Assembly: GCF_000367925.1 (NCBI RefSeq)
Contig: NZ_KB849164.1
Coordinates: 598,349 to 662,348 of the forward strand
Direction of reading: 5' to 3'
Source of the DNA: Acinetobacter bohemicus ANC 3994
Lineage (GTDB): Bacteria; Pseudomonadota; Gammaproteobacteria; Pseudomonadales; Moraxellaceae
DNA length: 64,000 nt
Of the stretch, positions 26,016-34,895 are shown piece by piece. Position 1 is the stretch's first letter; each line of letters starts with the position of its first letter. The notes under the pieces were generated by a model. The model had not been told where the DNA came from. It ran no database searches and saw only the letters and a list, made by a program, of their open reading frames with translations. The position numbers and the translations under genes are program-made.

Positions 26016-26582
26016 ATGTCCAAAAAAGACGACATAATTAATACTGCACTGCATCTTTTTAATTCTCACAGTTATAACTCAATTGGAATCGATCGGATTA
26101 TTAGTGAATCTGGTGTTGCGAAAATGACATTTTATAAATATTTTCCATCCAAGGCGAAACTGATTGAGGAATGCCTACATCGTAGAAATATGAATCTACA
26201 AGAATCTTTAGATGCCACAATTGATAAATGTGAGCATAATGATTATCTAGCACATGTAAAAGCCATTTTTTTCTGGTATCACGCATGGTTTCATATGGAC
26301 GACTTTAATGGTTGTATGTTTCAGAAGGCCGTTGAAGAAGTCTCTAAAATATATCCATCAACAATGCAACCCGCTATAGAATATAAAGAGTGGTTACTCG
26401 AAAGAATCCGTTCGGCTTTACAACAGTTACAAATCAAACAGCCACTTCAGTTGGCTATACTGCTGACTAGCATCCTAGATGGGATGACGATTCAAGCACA
26501 AATTGATAAAAACTCGGTTAATATTGATGAATATTGGAAACGTGTTTATCAGTTAATTCAATTGGAACTCATGTCAGCTTAA
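26016..26582 (+). CDS. TetR-family regulator
   Basis: A 188-residue TetR-type repressor. The N-terminal helix-turn-helix is clear: IINTALHLFNSHSYNSIGIDRIISESGVAKMTFYKYFPSK, with the family's typical FYKYF after the recognition helix. The C-terminal ligand domain is helical, containing WYHAWFHMDDFNGCMFQKAVEE as in the YxaF/LmrA subgroup. GGTAGG upstream may be the ribosome site. The target genes are not apparent; the minus-strand gene at 24914 is divergent and could be one. Confidence 0.83.
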   Translation: MSKKDDIINTALHLFNSHSYNSIGIDRIISESGVAKMTFYKYFPSKAKLIEECLHRRNMNLQESLDATIDKCEHNDYLAHVKAIFFWYHAWFHMDDFNGCMFQKAVEEVSKIYPSTMQPAIEYKEWLLERIRSALQQLQIKQPLQLAILLTSILDGMTIQAQIDKNSVNIDEYWKRVYQLIQLELMSA

Positions 26583-26634
26583 GTTTTTACTGTGCTAAAT
26601 CGATTGCAACTTATAAATTTTAAAAAATAAAAAA

Positions 26635-26662
26635 GCGTGAATATTATAATTATATATCACGC
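26635..26662 (+). terminator. Weak stem-loop after the tetR-type gene
   Basis: GCGTGA and TCACGC enclose an AT-only loop about 50 bases after the stop codon. It lacks a T-run. Confidence 0.35.
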
Positions 26663-26739
26663 CTCGCTGAAAGTTCTTGATTTAATATTAATATTGAAGT
26701 CTCTTTCATCATGAAATTGGCTAAAATATTAATACTATG

Positions 26740-26775
26740 AGGAGTTTGAAAACTCCTTTCTTATGTTGTTTTTAT
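26740..26775 (+). terminator. Orphan terminator-like hairpin
   Basis: AGGAGTT and AACTCCT pair around TGAA, followed by TTCTTATGTTGTTTTTA. It may end read-through from the TetR gene or a small untraced transcript; no gene lies between. Confidence 0.45.
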
Positions 26776-26987
26776 ACTTGTAAAGTGCCCTCTGGATGTA
26801 TTATAAATTTCAGCTAAATAAAACAAATCAGGAATATACAGACCTGTCTGTTTATGTTTGAGATTATAGGTACTTTTGTTGATGAAGACAACAATTTTTA
26901 GTCAGTTTTTTGACAAATTCTGACCAAAAATTGTCAGTGTGGTTAAACTTTGTTCAGTTTTAATAAAAAATAAATCTTTGAAATTAA

Positions 26988-27017
26988 AAAAAAACCGAGG
27001 CAATTCCTCGGTTTTTC
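26988..27017. terminator. Bidirectional terminator at the 3' end of fpr
   Basis: AAAAACCGAGG and CCTCGGTTTTT form a perfect stem with loop CAATT. The run of A on the left makes it a good minus-strand terminator for fpr. Confidence 0.88.
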
Positions 27018-27031
27018 AATATTAAACGGTA

Positions 27032-27811
27032 TTATTTTTCAACGAATGCACGTTCAATCACGTAGTCGCCAAGTACACCCATACGTGGAGATTCTTTTAA
27101 ACCATGTTGGTCAAGAAGCGCTGCAACGTCGTCTAGGAAGGCTGGGCTACCGCAAAGCATTGCACGGTCAGTTTCTGGGTTGAAACGTGGTAGACCAATT
27201 TTTTCAAAGATTTCACCAGTTTCAATTACAGTGGTTACACGGCCTTGATTTGGATAATCTTCACGCGTTACAGTTGGGTAGTAAACAAGTTTGTCTTTAA
27301 TGCCTAATTCTTCAAAAAACTCATTGTTTGGAAGTTCATTCAAAATTAAGTCTTGGTAAGCCAATTCAGAAATGAAACGTGTACCGTGAACAACAATCAC
27401 TTTTTCAAAGCGTTCATAGGTTTCAGGATCACGAATGGTTGCCAAGAATGGCGCAAGACCCGTACCTGAAGAAAGAAGGTATAAGTTTTTACCTGGGTTT
27501 AAGTCATCAAGCACTAAAGTACCTGTAGGTTTTTTAGAGACTAAGATTTCGTCGCCCACTTTTACTTTTTGTAAAATAGAGGTTAAAGGGCCATCTGGCA
27601 CTTTAATTGAGAAAAACTCTAATTCTTCTTCATAGTTAGCACTAGCAATAGAATAAGCACGCATTAAAGGCTTACCGTTTACTTCAAGACCAATCATCAC
27701 AAATTGACCATTTTTAAAACGTAGCGCAGTGTCACGCGTTGTTTTAAAGCTGAATAATGTGTCATTCCAGTGGTGGACGTGAGTAATCTTCTCGACGTTG
27801 AAAGCAGCCAT
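27032..27811 (-). CDS. fpr: Ferredoxin--NADP+ reductase
   Basis: A 259-residue FAD enzyme exchanging electrons between NADPH and ferredoxin/flavodoxin. The FAD site RAYSIASANYEEELEFF and LTSILQKVKVGDEI, the NADP-binding SSGTGLAPFLATIRDP and the terminal GDYVIERAFVEK are all characteristic; the C-terminal extension after the Val/Tyr region is that of the bacterial Fpr subclass. The ATG at 27811 has GAGA 6 bases upstream; a TTG four codons earlier is less likely. In other gammaproteobacteria it responds to oxidative stress. Confidence 0.93.
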   Translation of the reverse strand: MAAFNVEKITHVHHWNDTLFSFKTTRDTALRFKNGQFVMIGLEVNGKPLMRAYSIASANYEEELEFFSIKVPDGPLTSILQKVKVGDEILVSKKPTGTLVLDDLNPGKNLYLLSSGTGLAPFLATIRDPETYERFEKVIVVHGTRFISELAYQDLILNELPNNEFFEELGIKDKLVYYPTVTREDYPNQGRVTTVIETGEIFEKIGLPRFNPETDRAMLCGSPAFLDDVAALLDQHGLKESPRMGVLGDYVIERAFVEK

Positions 27812-27913
27812 TAAAGGTCTCAATAAATTATCAAATTAGAACAGCTTACTATTCTAATCTAAAAACATTCTCGATAAACTGAATATATTTAATTGAACTT
27901 ATCAGAAAAAGTG

Positions 27914-28633
27914 ATGATGACTGAACTTAAAGTGCCTATTATTGGGTATATGAATTCGCCTTATCGTGAAAAATTCGGTATTCCGAGGCAACCCAATTTG
28001 GTTCAAGTCGAATCTTATATTGAAATGGTGGAGCCTTATAATGATTTATTGGCATTTGAAGGCATTGATGAATTTAGTCATTTATGGTTGATTTGGCAGT
28101 TTCATGACAATAAAAATCAACAAGATAGCCATAAGTTTCGCCCTCAAGTCCGACCACCACGTTTAGGCGGCAATAAGAAAATAGGCGTATTTGCGACACG
28201 GAGTATGTATCGTCCTGCACCTATGGGCTTGTCTGTGGTGCAGTTGAAAGAAGTGAGAAAAGTCGGGAAGTCTGTTCGTGTTTATGTGACAGGGAGTGAT
28301 TTGCTCAATGGCACACCCATTTTAGATATTAAGCCATATATTCAATATTCAGATGCAGTTGTTGCTGCAAAAAGTGGTTATGCACAGCATGAGCCTGAGC
28401 GAATGCTGGTGATTTGGAGCGAAAGTGCGGAGCAACAAAAGCAAGAGTTGATTCAGGCACAAAGCTTAGATGATCGAATAGTGAGTGAATTGGAACAAGT
28501 TTTATCTTTAGACCCAAGACCGGCTTATCAAAATGATGCAGGGCGGATTTATAAGATGAATTTTGCCCATTTAGATGTGAGTTTTTCTGTAGGATTGGAC
28601 AGCATTACGGTTGTGGATCTTGTTCAACTCTAG
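27914..28633 (+). CDS. trmO: tRNA (t6A37) N6-methyltransferase TrmO
   Basis: TrmO (TsaA/YaeB) methylates the N6-threonylcarbamoyl-adenosine at position 37 of tRNA(Thr) reading ACY, using SAM in a beta-barrel fold. Family motifs are IGYMNSPYREKFGIPRQPN at the N-terminus, FSHLWLIWQFH, and VRPPRLGGNKKIGVFATRSMYRPAPMGLS. The C-terminal DPRPAYQ block is also present. ATG 27914 or 27917 fits best; an upstream TTG frame is unlikely. Its stop codon shares the palindrome CTAG with the convergent neighbour's stop. Confidence 0.9.
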   Translation: MMTELKVPIIGYMNSPYREKFGIPRQPNLVQVESYIEMVEPYNDLLAFEGIDEFSHLWLIWQFHDNKNQQDSHKFRPQVRPPRLGGNKKIGVFATRSMYRPAPMGLSVVQLKEVRKVGKSVRVYVTGSDLLNGTPILDIKPYIQYSDAVVAAKSGYAQHEPERMLVIWSESAEQQKQELIQAQSLDDRIVSELEQVLSLDPRPAYQNDAGRIYKMNFAHLDVSFSVGLDSITVVDLVQL

Positions 28634-29889
28634 CGTAGGGTAATCCAGCAAAGCACACTGATTAAAACGAGCATATGTAGCATTTGAACAGGAACGAATA
28701 CGCGTGCGAATTTCCAGCCACCCGTTAAAGTCGCATTAATAGATTTCGAAATTGCATGAGCGCCTAAGCCTAAAATCATGGCATAGAGTAATGTTGAGTT
28801 GGTTGGATCACCTTGAATGACCACGGCCGCTGCGGCTGCGTGAATTTCAAACAGTGAAGCTAATAGCGTTCCTGCAATTAATCCGGCATCCCCAAGTAAA
28901 AGATCGAGTCCATAAATTCCTGCTTGAATAATGGTTAATGTACCTGCAATGATGGCAGCTTCTTTTAAGCTAAACATTCGGCTATCGATTAATTCTATGT
29001 TTTCAAGTGCCTTAGCGTTGCGTAAAAGCCATAAAGCACAGAGAGCAAGAATAATGATGGCAAGTAATGAGGGGAAAATCAGAACTTTTAACCAACTTAC
29101 CGACACGCCAGCCACAATGATTAACAACAGCAATAAGGTAGAAATGCAGGACATAAGTGCTGCACCTGCATTGGAGTTTGCTTCTGCTCGACCTGAGCGA
29201 ACTTCCATACCTAAACTCGCAATGGTAGCTGTACTGGAGACAAAACCAGATGCTATAGATGAAAGAATGAGGGCATTTTTTGAAGAAAGTAAGCGTTTTG
29301 CAATATGTGCTAAGGTTTGAACCACCAGTATCAGCGCAAGCAGTTTTAAAATAATATAGGGGTTGAGGACTGAACCCCATAAAGGCGTGTTTGGGGTCAG
29401 CGGTAAAGCAATTAAAATCAGCGCAAGTAGAAATAAACCATCTTTAAATTCAGCTTCGGTAATCCATTTACTTGCAATACCATGCATCGAATGTTTCATC
29501 ATTAAAATAATGGTCAGTACAACGGATAAACTTGCAGCCAGTGTAATGTTCCAAAGGCAAAGTGCGCCGATAAAATAGGTCATGACAAAGGCCAGTTCAG
29601 TGGTTACACCGGGATCTTTAAGCTGATTTTTAAGCGAAAAAATACCAATTCCACCTATAATGATTGCACCGATCAGACCAAAAATAGCACCAAAAGTAAA
29701 ACAGAGTGCACCGAGTAAGGCACAGATGACAAATGAACGAACGCCAGCAAAGCTATGTTGATTTTCACGTTGCTTACTTCTCTCACGCTCTAAACCGATT
29801 AATAAACCACAACCCAAAGCCGCAGCCATAATCATCAGTAACTCTTGAAATGATGTGCTTTGAAGCGATAGATTAAGCAGATTATTCAC
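28630..29889 (-). CDS. MgtC/SapB family membrane protein with DUF4010 domain
   Basis: A 419-residue inner-membrane protein with about 12 hydrophobic segments. The N-terminal third contains GCGLLIGLERERSKQ and FVICALLGAL, the MgtC-type signature, and the rest is the DUF4010 half with KRLLSSKNALILSSIASGFVSSTATIASLG. The function is unknown; MgtC relatives affect magnesium limitation and ATP synthase in pathogens, but that role should not be assumed for the DUF4010 form. It overlaps trmO tail-to-tail by 4 bases. Confidence 0.83.
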   Translation of the reverse strand: MNNLLNLSLQSTSFQELLMIMAAALGCGLLIGLERERSKQRENQHSFAGVRSFVICALLGALCFTFGAIFGLIGAIIIGGIGIFSLKNQLKDPGVTTELAFVMTYFIGALCLWNITLAASLSVVLTIILMMKHSMHGIASKWITEAEFKDGLFLLALILIALPLTPNTPLWGSVLNPYIILKLLALILVVQTLAHIAKRLLSSKNALILSSIASGFVSSTATIASLGMEVRSGRAEANSNAGAALMSCISTLLLLLIIVAGVSVSWLKVLIFPSLLAIIILALCALWLLRNAKALENIELIDSRMFSLKEAAIIAGTLTIIQAGIYGLDLLLGDAGLIAGTLLASLFEIHAAAAAVVIQGDPTNSTLLYAMILGLGAHAISKSINATLTGGWKFARVFVPVQMLHMLVLISVLCWITLR

Positions 29890-30144
29890 AGTATTAATCC
29901 AAAAACTGAAGGTGGAGGAATGTGGCGGTTAATTGAACAGTGTATAGAGCATTATTGGCTATAAATCAGCGAAAGTAAAAGCGTAATCGTCGTTAAATCA
30001 AGAGCAGTGATCGCCTTTATTTAAAAGTGAGATAAAGAATCAAGAAAGTTAATTTAATGCTTAAGTGCTTATTTTTCTAAAAGTGATTTAAGCCAGATGA
30101 AATTTAGTTTGCTATAGTATTGCGATGTTTTGGGGCTTAGAACA

Positions 30145-31902
30145 ATGAATTTTAATTTTGAAATGGACACATCTTGGTGTCTAGAACAATTACAAAAAGA
30201 TGAACGTATTACCGAGCGCAATAAGCTACTGATACAAACGACACATCGACAACGTGAGCAACTCAAATGGCATCCCTTACAATGGATTGCAAATTTTGAT
30301 CTGGTGGATCAATCGCATCCTCAATCAACCCTGACTTTAAACCGTTTATGTCAGTGGATTGCAGAAAAAGCCAATATTCCTTTTTATATTATTGATCCTT
30401 TAAAAGCAGATGTGCAGGCGTTGACCAATGTCATGTCGCAAGAATTTGCAGTGCGTAATAAAATTTTAGCGGTTGAAATTCACGCAGATAAAGTGTTGAT
30501 TGCAACGGATCAACCGTATAAAACAGAATGGGTTGCTAACTTAGAACACAGTCTTTTGCCGAAAAAAATTCAGCGTGTATTGTTAAGTCCAGACCAATTA
30601 CAGCGCTATTTGGTGGAATATTACCAAGTCAGCCGTGCTGTAAACTCATCACAAAAATCCAGTGCTTATGATCGTGATCACAAAGGGGTAGAAGCCCTTT
30701 TACAACTGGGAGATACTCAAAATCCAGATGCCAATGATCAGCATATTGTGAAGCTTGTAGACTGGGTTTTACAGTTTGCCTTTGAACAAGGCGCCAGTGA
30801 TATTCATCTCGAACCGCGCAAAGATGCAGGAAAAGTACGCTTTCGAATAGATGGTGTGCTGCATACCATTTATAAAATGCCCGCCAATACACTGACCGCG
30901 GTGATTTCACGGATTAAGATTTTAGGTCGTATGAATGTGGCGGAAAAGCGTAAACCTCAAGATGGCCGATTAAAAACCCGTACCCCAAAAGGGCAAGAAA
31001 CCGAGCTGCGTTTATCGACTTTGCCGACTGCGTTTGGCGAAAAAATGGTGATGCGTATTTTTGACCCTGAAGTATTGGTCAGAAGTTTTCAACAGTTGGG
31101 TTTTGAAGGCGATTTACTTAGTGATTGGCAAGCTTTAACCTCGCATAGTCATGGCATTATTTTGGTGACGGGACCGACCGGTTCGGGAAAAACCACGACC
31201 TTGTATTCTTCACTGAAACAGCTGGCAACAGAACAAGTGAATGTTTGTACCATTGAAGACCCGATTGAAATGCTTGAACCGAGTTTTAACCAAATGCAGG
31301 TAAATCAGGGGATTGATTTGGGCTTTGCCGATGGCGTGCGTGCTTTAATGCGTCAAGACCCCGACATTATTATGGTGGGTGAGATTCGAGATCATGATAC
31401 TGCAAATATGGCGATTCAAGCTGCGCTGACAGGTCATTTGGTGTTATCTACTTTACATACCAATGATGCACCTTCAAGTCTGACTCGATTGCATGATTTA
31501 GGCATCCAGCCCTTTTTAACTGCGGCGACCATTTTAGGGGTTTTGGCACAACGTCTGGTGCGGAAACTGTGCCCACATTGTAAACAAGAAACCTTTATTA
31601 ATGAGCAAGAGTGGAAGCATTTAACTTTTGATTATGAAATCGAGATGCCCAATTTTGTCTTCCATGCTGTTGGTTGTGAAGCATGTCGTCACACGGGATA
31701 TAAAGGTCGTATTGGTATTTATGAATTTATGCCTTTAAGTTTGGAGAGCAAACAACTGATTGGGGCAAATGCTAACTTAAACCAGTTACGTCATCAGGCG
31801 AAAAAAGAAGGCATTGAACCTCTTCGAATTGCAGGCGCACGTAAAGTTTTAGCAGGTATGACCACTTTAGAAGAAGTCTTGCGCGTGGTGCCTTTAAATT
31901 AA
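30145..31902 (+). CDS. GspE/PulE-family secretion ATPase
   Basis: A 585-residue hexameric-ATPase family member. The N-terminal domain (to about residue 200) is followed by ASDIHLEPR, Walker A in GPTGSGKTTT at about 343-352, the Asp box, Walker B DPDIIMVGEIRD, and the His box GHLVLSTLHTNDAPSS. A zinc-binding CPHC ... CEAC pair near 480-520 is typical of T2SS GspE and of PilB. No gsp or pil genes are adjacent, as in Acinetobacter where gsp genes are scattered, so it most likely powers type II secretion; a pilus role is the alternative. Confidence 0.87.
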   Translation: MNFNFEMDTSWCLEQLQKDERITERNKLLIQTTHRQREQLKWHPLQWIANFDLVDQSHPQSTLTLNRLCQWIAEKANIPFYIIDPLKADVQALTNVMSQEFAVRNKILAVEIHADKVLIATDQPYKTEWVANLEHSLLPKKIQRVLLSPDQLQRYLVEYYQVSRAVNSSQKSSAYDRDHKGVEALLQLGDTQNPDANDQHIVKLVDWVLQFAFEQGASDIHLEPRKDAGKVRFRIDGVLHTIYKMPANTLTAVISRIKILGRMNVAEKRKPQDGRLKTRTPKGQETELRLSTLPTAFGEKMVMRIFDPEVLVRSFQQLGFEGDLLSDWQALTSHSHGIILVTGPTGSGKTTTLYSSLKQLATEQVNVCTIEDPIEMLEPSFNQMQVNQGIDLGFADGVRALMRQDPDIIMVGEIRDHDTANMAIQAALTGHLVLSTLHTNDAPSSLTRLHDLGIQPFLTAATILGVLAQRLVRKLCPHCKQETFINEQEWKHLTFDYEIEMPNFVFHAVGCEACRHTGYKGRIGIYEFMPLSLESKQLIGANANLNQLRHQAKKEGIEPLRIAGARKVLAGMTTLEEVLRVVPLN

Positions 31903-32000
31903 AGTATTGGTGAAAATTAAGAAATCTTAAGATTCACCTCATCTTGATTTGTTTTAATGACTTTATCGAAAAGGTGAACAAAAAAATGAGGGTTTTAAGC

Positions 32001-32363
32001 ATGAATATGATTTCAAAAGCAGCTTTAATTGCAGGTTTGGTGGGTGCAACAACATTTGCTATGGCAAATACCGCAGTCAATCAAACTGCAATTGCACCGC
32101 AAGTGACCACGACGGTTAAACAGGCGTTGACTTTAAAAGACGACACTAAAGTACAGCTCAAAGGTTATGTTGTTAAAGCTGTAGGGGATGAGAAATATCA
32201 ATTCCGCGATAATACAGGCACAATTACGGTCGATATTGATGATGAGTTATGGCACGGTAAACCCATCTCGGCAAAAACGCCTGTCACCTTAATTGGTGAA
32301 GTCGACATCGATTATAAACCTGCAAAACGTGTTGAAATTGATGTGGAAGCCGTTAAATTCTAA
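32001..32363 (+). CDS. YgiW/YdeI-family periplasmic OB-fold protein
   Basis: A 120-residue exported protein. The signal peptide MNMISKAALIAGLVGATTFAMA ends near residue 22, and the mature part has the bacterial OB-fold pattern VQLKGYVVKAVGDEKYQFRDNTGTITVDIDDELWHG. E. coli YgiW and Salmonella VisP of this family bind small ligands and are linked to stress and virulence. GAGGG is 8 bases before the ATG at 32001; an upstream ATG at 31986 is possible. The next genes encode a QseBC-type system, the same association as ygiW-qseBC in E. coli. Confidence 0.85.
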   Translation: MNMISKAALIAGLVGATTFAMANTAVNQTAIAPQVTTTVKQALTLKDDTKVQLKGYVVKAVGDEKYQFRDNTGTITVDIDDELWHGKPISAKTPVTLIGEVDIDYKPAKRVEIDVEAVKF

Positions 32364-32418
32364 GTCATTTATGCAGTTGAAATAAAAGATCGCAGCGGCT
32401 TAAGCAAATATCTTTCCC

Positions 32419-32450
32419 AAAACCACATGAGTCGCTCATGTGGTTTTTTC
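32419..32450 (+). terminator. Terminator after the ygiW-like gene
   Basis: AAAACCACATGAG and CTCATGTGGTTTT form a perfect 13-bp stem with loop TCG, followed by TTC. It insulates the gene from the two-component genes downstream. Confidence 0.9.
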
Positions 32451-32514
32451 AATCCAAGGCTTTTTAAAGCATGTTATCTTAAAAGTAAATCATGCCTCAA
32501 TATGAGAACAACAG

Positions 32515-33174
32515 ATGCGAATCTTACTGGCAGAAGATGATGCCTCCCAAGCAGAAAGCATAAAAACATGGCTGGAAATGGATGGTTATAATATTGATTG
32601 GGTTGAGCGTGGTGATCATGCCATTTTAGCTCTTGAACAGCATCAGTATGATTGTGTGTTGTTAGATCGTGGACTACCCAAAATCAATGGCGATGACATT
32701 CTGAAAACTTTACGCGCACAGCAGCAACCCACGCCGGTGATTTTTATTACAGCGCAAGACAGCATTCATGATCGCGTTGAAGGTTTGGATTTGGGGGCCA
32801 ATGATTATTTGGTCAAACCTTTTAGTTTGGAAGAACTTTCAGCCCGTGTACGCTCGCAATTACGACAACATCAAGCTCAAGTGGGACAATATCTTCATTT
32901 TGCCAATTTACAATTAGACCCACAAGCAAAAACCCTAAAGCAAGAGGGTCAACCCATTAACCTTACTGCAAAGGAGTTTCAAATTTTGCATAAGTTGATG
33001 CAAAAACCAGATCATGTGGTTACACGTGAGCAACTCGAGGAATCTTTATATGCATGGGGTGATGAGGTTGAAAGCAATGCGATTGAAGTCTTTATTTATC
33101 AATTGCGTAAAAAAATAGGCAGCCAATATATTAAAACCATTCGCGGTTTAGGCTATCGTATGAGTCACGATTAA
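32515..33174 (+). CDS. OmpR/QseB-like response regulator
   Basis: A 219-residue response regulator. The receiver domain has AEDD at 6-9, the phosphorylated Asp51 in LLDRGLP, and the conserved Lys in DYLVKPFS near 102. The C-terminal winged helix (about 125-215) carries NLTAKEFQILHKLM and KTIRGLGYR. It belongs to the QseB/PmrA branch. The partner kinase starts one base after its stop, so they are cotranscribed. Confidence 0.92.
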   Translation: MRILLAEDDASQAESIKTWLEMDGYNIDWVERGDHAILALEQHQYDCVLLDRGLPKINGDDILKTLRAQQQPTPVIFITAQDSIHDRVEGLDLGANDYLVKPFSLEELSARVRSQLRQHQAQVGQYLHFANLQLDPQAKTLKQEGQPINLTAKEFQILHKLMQKPDHVVTREQLEESLYAWGDEVESNAIEVFIYQLRKKIGSQYIKTIRGLGYRMSHD

Positions 33175-33175
33175 T

Positions 33176-34516
33176 ATGCTGAAAACAGTTTCTTTACAAA
33201 CCAAACTGATTAAAACTTCATTATTCAGTTCAATTCTGACAGGGCTGTTGGCATTGTTGCTGTTTGTGCTGATTTCACTGTATCAGACCATGCAAGTACA
33301 AGATCAAATCATGGATGAAATTGCCGATATGCTGTTGATTTCGGATATAACCACGCATTCAGGACAACAAGTGGATGAACTGAGTGATGAGTTTGATATT
33401 CAATACCAATTAAAAGATCAGCAACATATACTCACCGAATCAAAAGAATTTCCGCTAGAACAGCAAAATTCAAAACTGCAAATGCTGGCATCGAATGGTT
33501 ATCGCTATATTTGGCAAGATCAGCAATTATGGCGTATGTATAGTGCCGAAGATGCTGAACTGAATATGTCTGTGACGATGTTACAACCGGTAGGGGAGCG
33601 CTTTAAGGAGCTGGCGCAAAATGTCATGGGCTATAGCTTGGTGTTAATTTTGCTTTGGTTCATGCAGTGGCTGATTTTACATTTTGCGGTGAAACGTCAA
33701 TTTAAAGTCATTCAACAATTGTCTAAAAACATTGCTGAAAAAAATGCCGATGATTTAGCACCTATTCAGCAGCAAGAGCCTGAGTTAAAAGAATTACAGC
33801 CGATGGTCTTGCAGTTGAATCAGTTGTTGCAGCGGCTTAAACAATCGTTGCTCGCAGAACAGCGCTTTACTGCGGATGCTTCACATGAACTGCGTTCACC
33901 TTTATCCGCTATTCAGATGCGTTTACAGGTGCTTAAACGTAAATATCCAGATTTAAATCAGGACTTGGCGAGTATTCAAAATGATGTCAGTCGTGGTACG
34001 CAAGTTTTGGAAAATTTACTTTTACTGGCCCGTCTTGATCCAACCAATACCCATCAATTGCCGAAAATAGACGTCAATTTACAGTCTATAGTTTGCGATG
34101 TCATCCAAGCTTTGCAACCCTTTGCACTAGAGAAAAATATTCAGATTACGACACATATCGCGGATGATCTTTCTATCTTTGCCAATGAAAAATTAATCTT
34201 TACCTGTGTGCGAAACCTTGTTGATAATGCAATTCGCTATGCTGGACAGGATGGGCATGTATTTATTGATGTACAACAAAGACAGCAAAATGTGGTCATG
34301 ACCATTGCCGATGATGGGCAAGCGCTAACTGAAGAGATTTTACAGCGTTTAGGTGAGCGTTTTTATCGTGCCTTAGGAACAAAAACACAAGGCTCGGGAC
34401 TTGGACTTTCGATTTGTCAAAAAATAATGCAATTACATGCGGGTGAAATCCATTTTTCTAAATCGGGCTATGGTGGATTACAGGTCACGCTGCAATTGCC
34501 ACTGCTTCATAAATAA
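33176..34516 (+). CDS. QseC-like sensor histidine kinase
   Basis: A 446-residue inner-membrane kinase. Transmembrane helices at about 14-36 and 152-172 enclose a periplasmic sensor of about 110 residues. The phosphorylated His237 lies in FTADASHELRSPLSA, and the ATP-binding domain has NLVDNAIRYA and GSGLGLSICQK. Domain order matches QseC/PmrB. The signal sensed is unknown. The start is ATG one base after the regulator's stop, implying translational coupling. Confidence 0.92.
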   Translation: MLKTVSLQTKLIKTSLFSSILTGLLALLLFVLISLYQTMQVQDQIMDEIADMLLISDITTHSGQQVDELSDEFDIQYQLKDQQHILTESKEFPLEQQNSKLQMLASNGYRYIWQDQQLWRMYSAEDAELNMSVTMLQPVGERFKELAQNVMGYSLVLILLWFMQWLILHFAVKRQFKVIQQLSKNIAEKNADDLAPIQQQEPELKELQPMVLQLNQLLQRLKQSLLAEQRFTADASHELRSPLSAIQMRLQVLKRKYPDLNQDLASIQNDVSRGTQVLENLLLLARLDPTNTHQLPKIDVNLQSIVCDVIQALQPFALEKNIQITTHIADDLSIFANEKLIFTCVRNLVDNAIRYAGQDGHVFIDVQQRQQNVVMTIADDGQALTEEILQRLGERFYRALGTKTQGSGLGLSICQKIMQLHAGEIHFSKSGYGGLQVTLQLPLLHK

Positions 34517-34521
34517 CTAAA

Positions 34522-34554
34522 AAGCAGTATGTTTGTGCACATACTGCTTGTTTC
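34522..34554 (+). terminator. Terminator of the two-component operon
   Basis: AAGCAGTATGT and ACATACTGCTT form a perfect 11-bp stem with loop TTGTGC followed by GTTTCC. Confidence 0.75.
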
Positions 34555-34584
34555 CACGTTTATTGTTTTAAATTATGATTATTT

Positions 34585-34755
34585 TTATTTGGTTAGAATG
34601 AGTCGATTATTACGAGTGAGGCGTAAGCGATATTCTTCTCCAGCATGCATAATTCGGATTTCTCTGCCTAAGGAAAATAAGTTGTTCGAGTACAACATAG
34701 GTAGTGATTGAGCTGCGTCATTATTACGTGTAAATAGGCTAAATGGTGCGTTCAT
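34585..34755 (-). CDS. hemP: Hemin uptake protein HemP
   Basis: A 56-residue protein ending REIRIMHAGEEYRLRLTRNNRLILTK-type beta hairpin; the RI-HAGEEY-LR-TRN-KLILTK pattern is diagnostic of HemP. HemP is needed for haem uptake in several proteobacteria, where it acts to activate the haem receptor gene. The ATG at 34755 has GGAG 9 bases upstream. A longer in-frame start at 34821 would put the Fur box inside the coding region and is rejected. It is a lone gene, not next to a receptor. Confidence 0.88.
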   Translation of the reverse strand: MNAPFSLFTRNNDAAQSLPMLYSNNLFSLGREIRIMHAGEEYRLRLTRNNRLILTK

Positions 34756-34789
34756 TCCTTCGACTCCGTGGTATATGGGGGAACAATTT

Positions 34790-34808
34790 AAATGATAATC
34801 ATTATCGA
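34790..34808 (-). promoter_or_regulatory. Fur box upstream of hemP
   Basis: TGATAATCATTATCG at 34793-34807 matches 14 of 15 bases of the 7-1-7 Fur motif and lies 38 bases before the hemP start. It predicts iron-repressed expression. Confidence 0.9.
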
Positions 34809-34895
34809 ATAGACCTGTCAATCAATTATTTAACAATTTATAAAAAACTTAAATTTGCTTACACTGCGTTATATTTTCACGCAAAGGAGTAGGTA

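Noticed and set aside
34756..34821. Longer start for hemP
   Set aside because: It would place the Fur box inside the coding region, and the added residues do not match HemP proteins.
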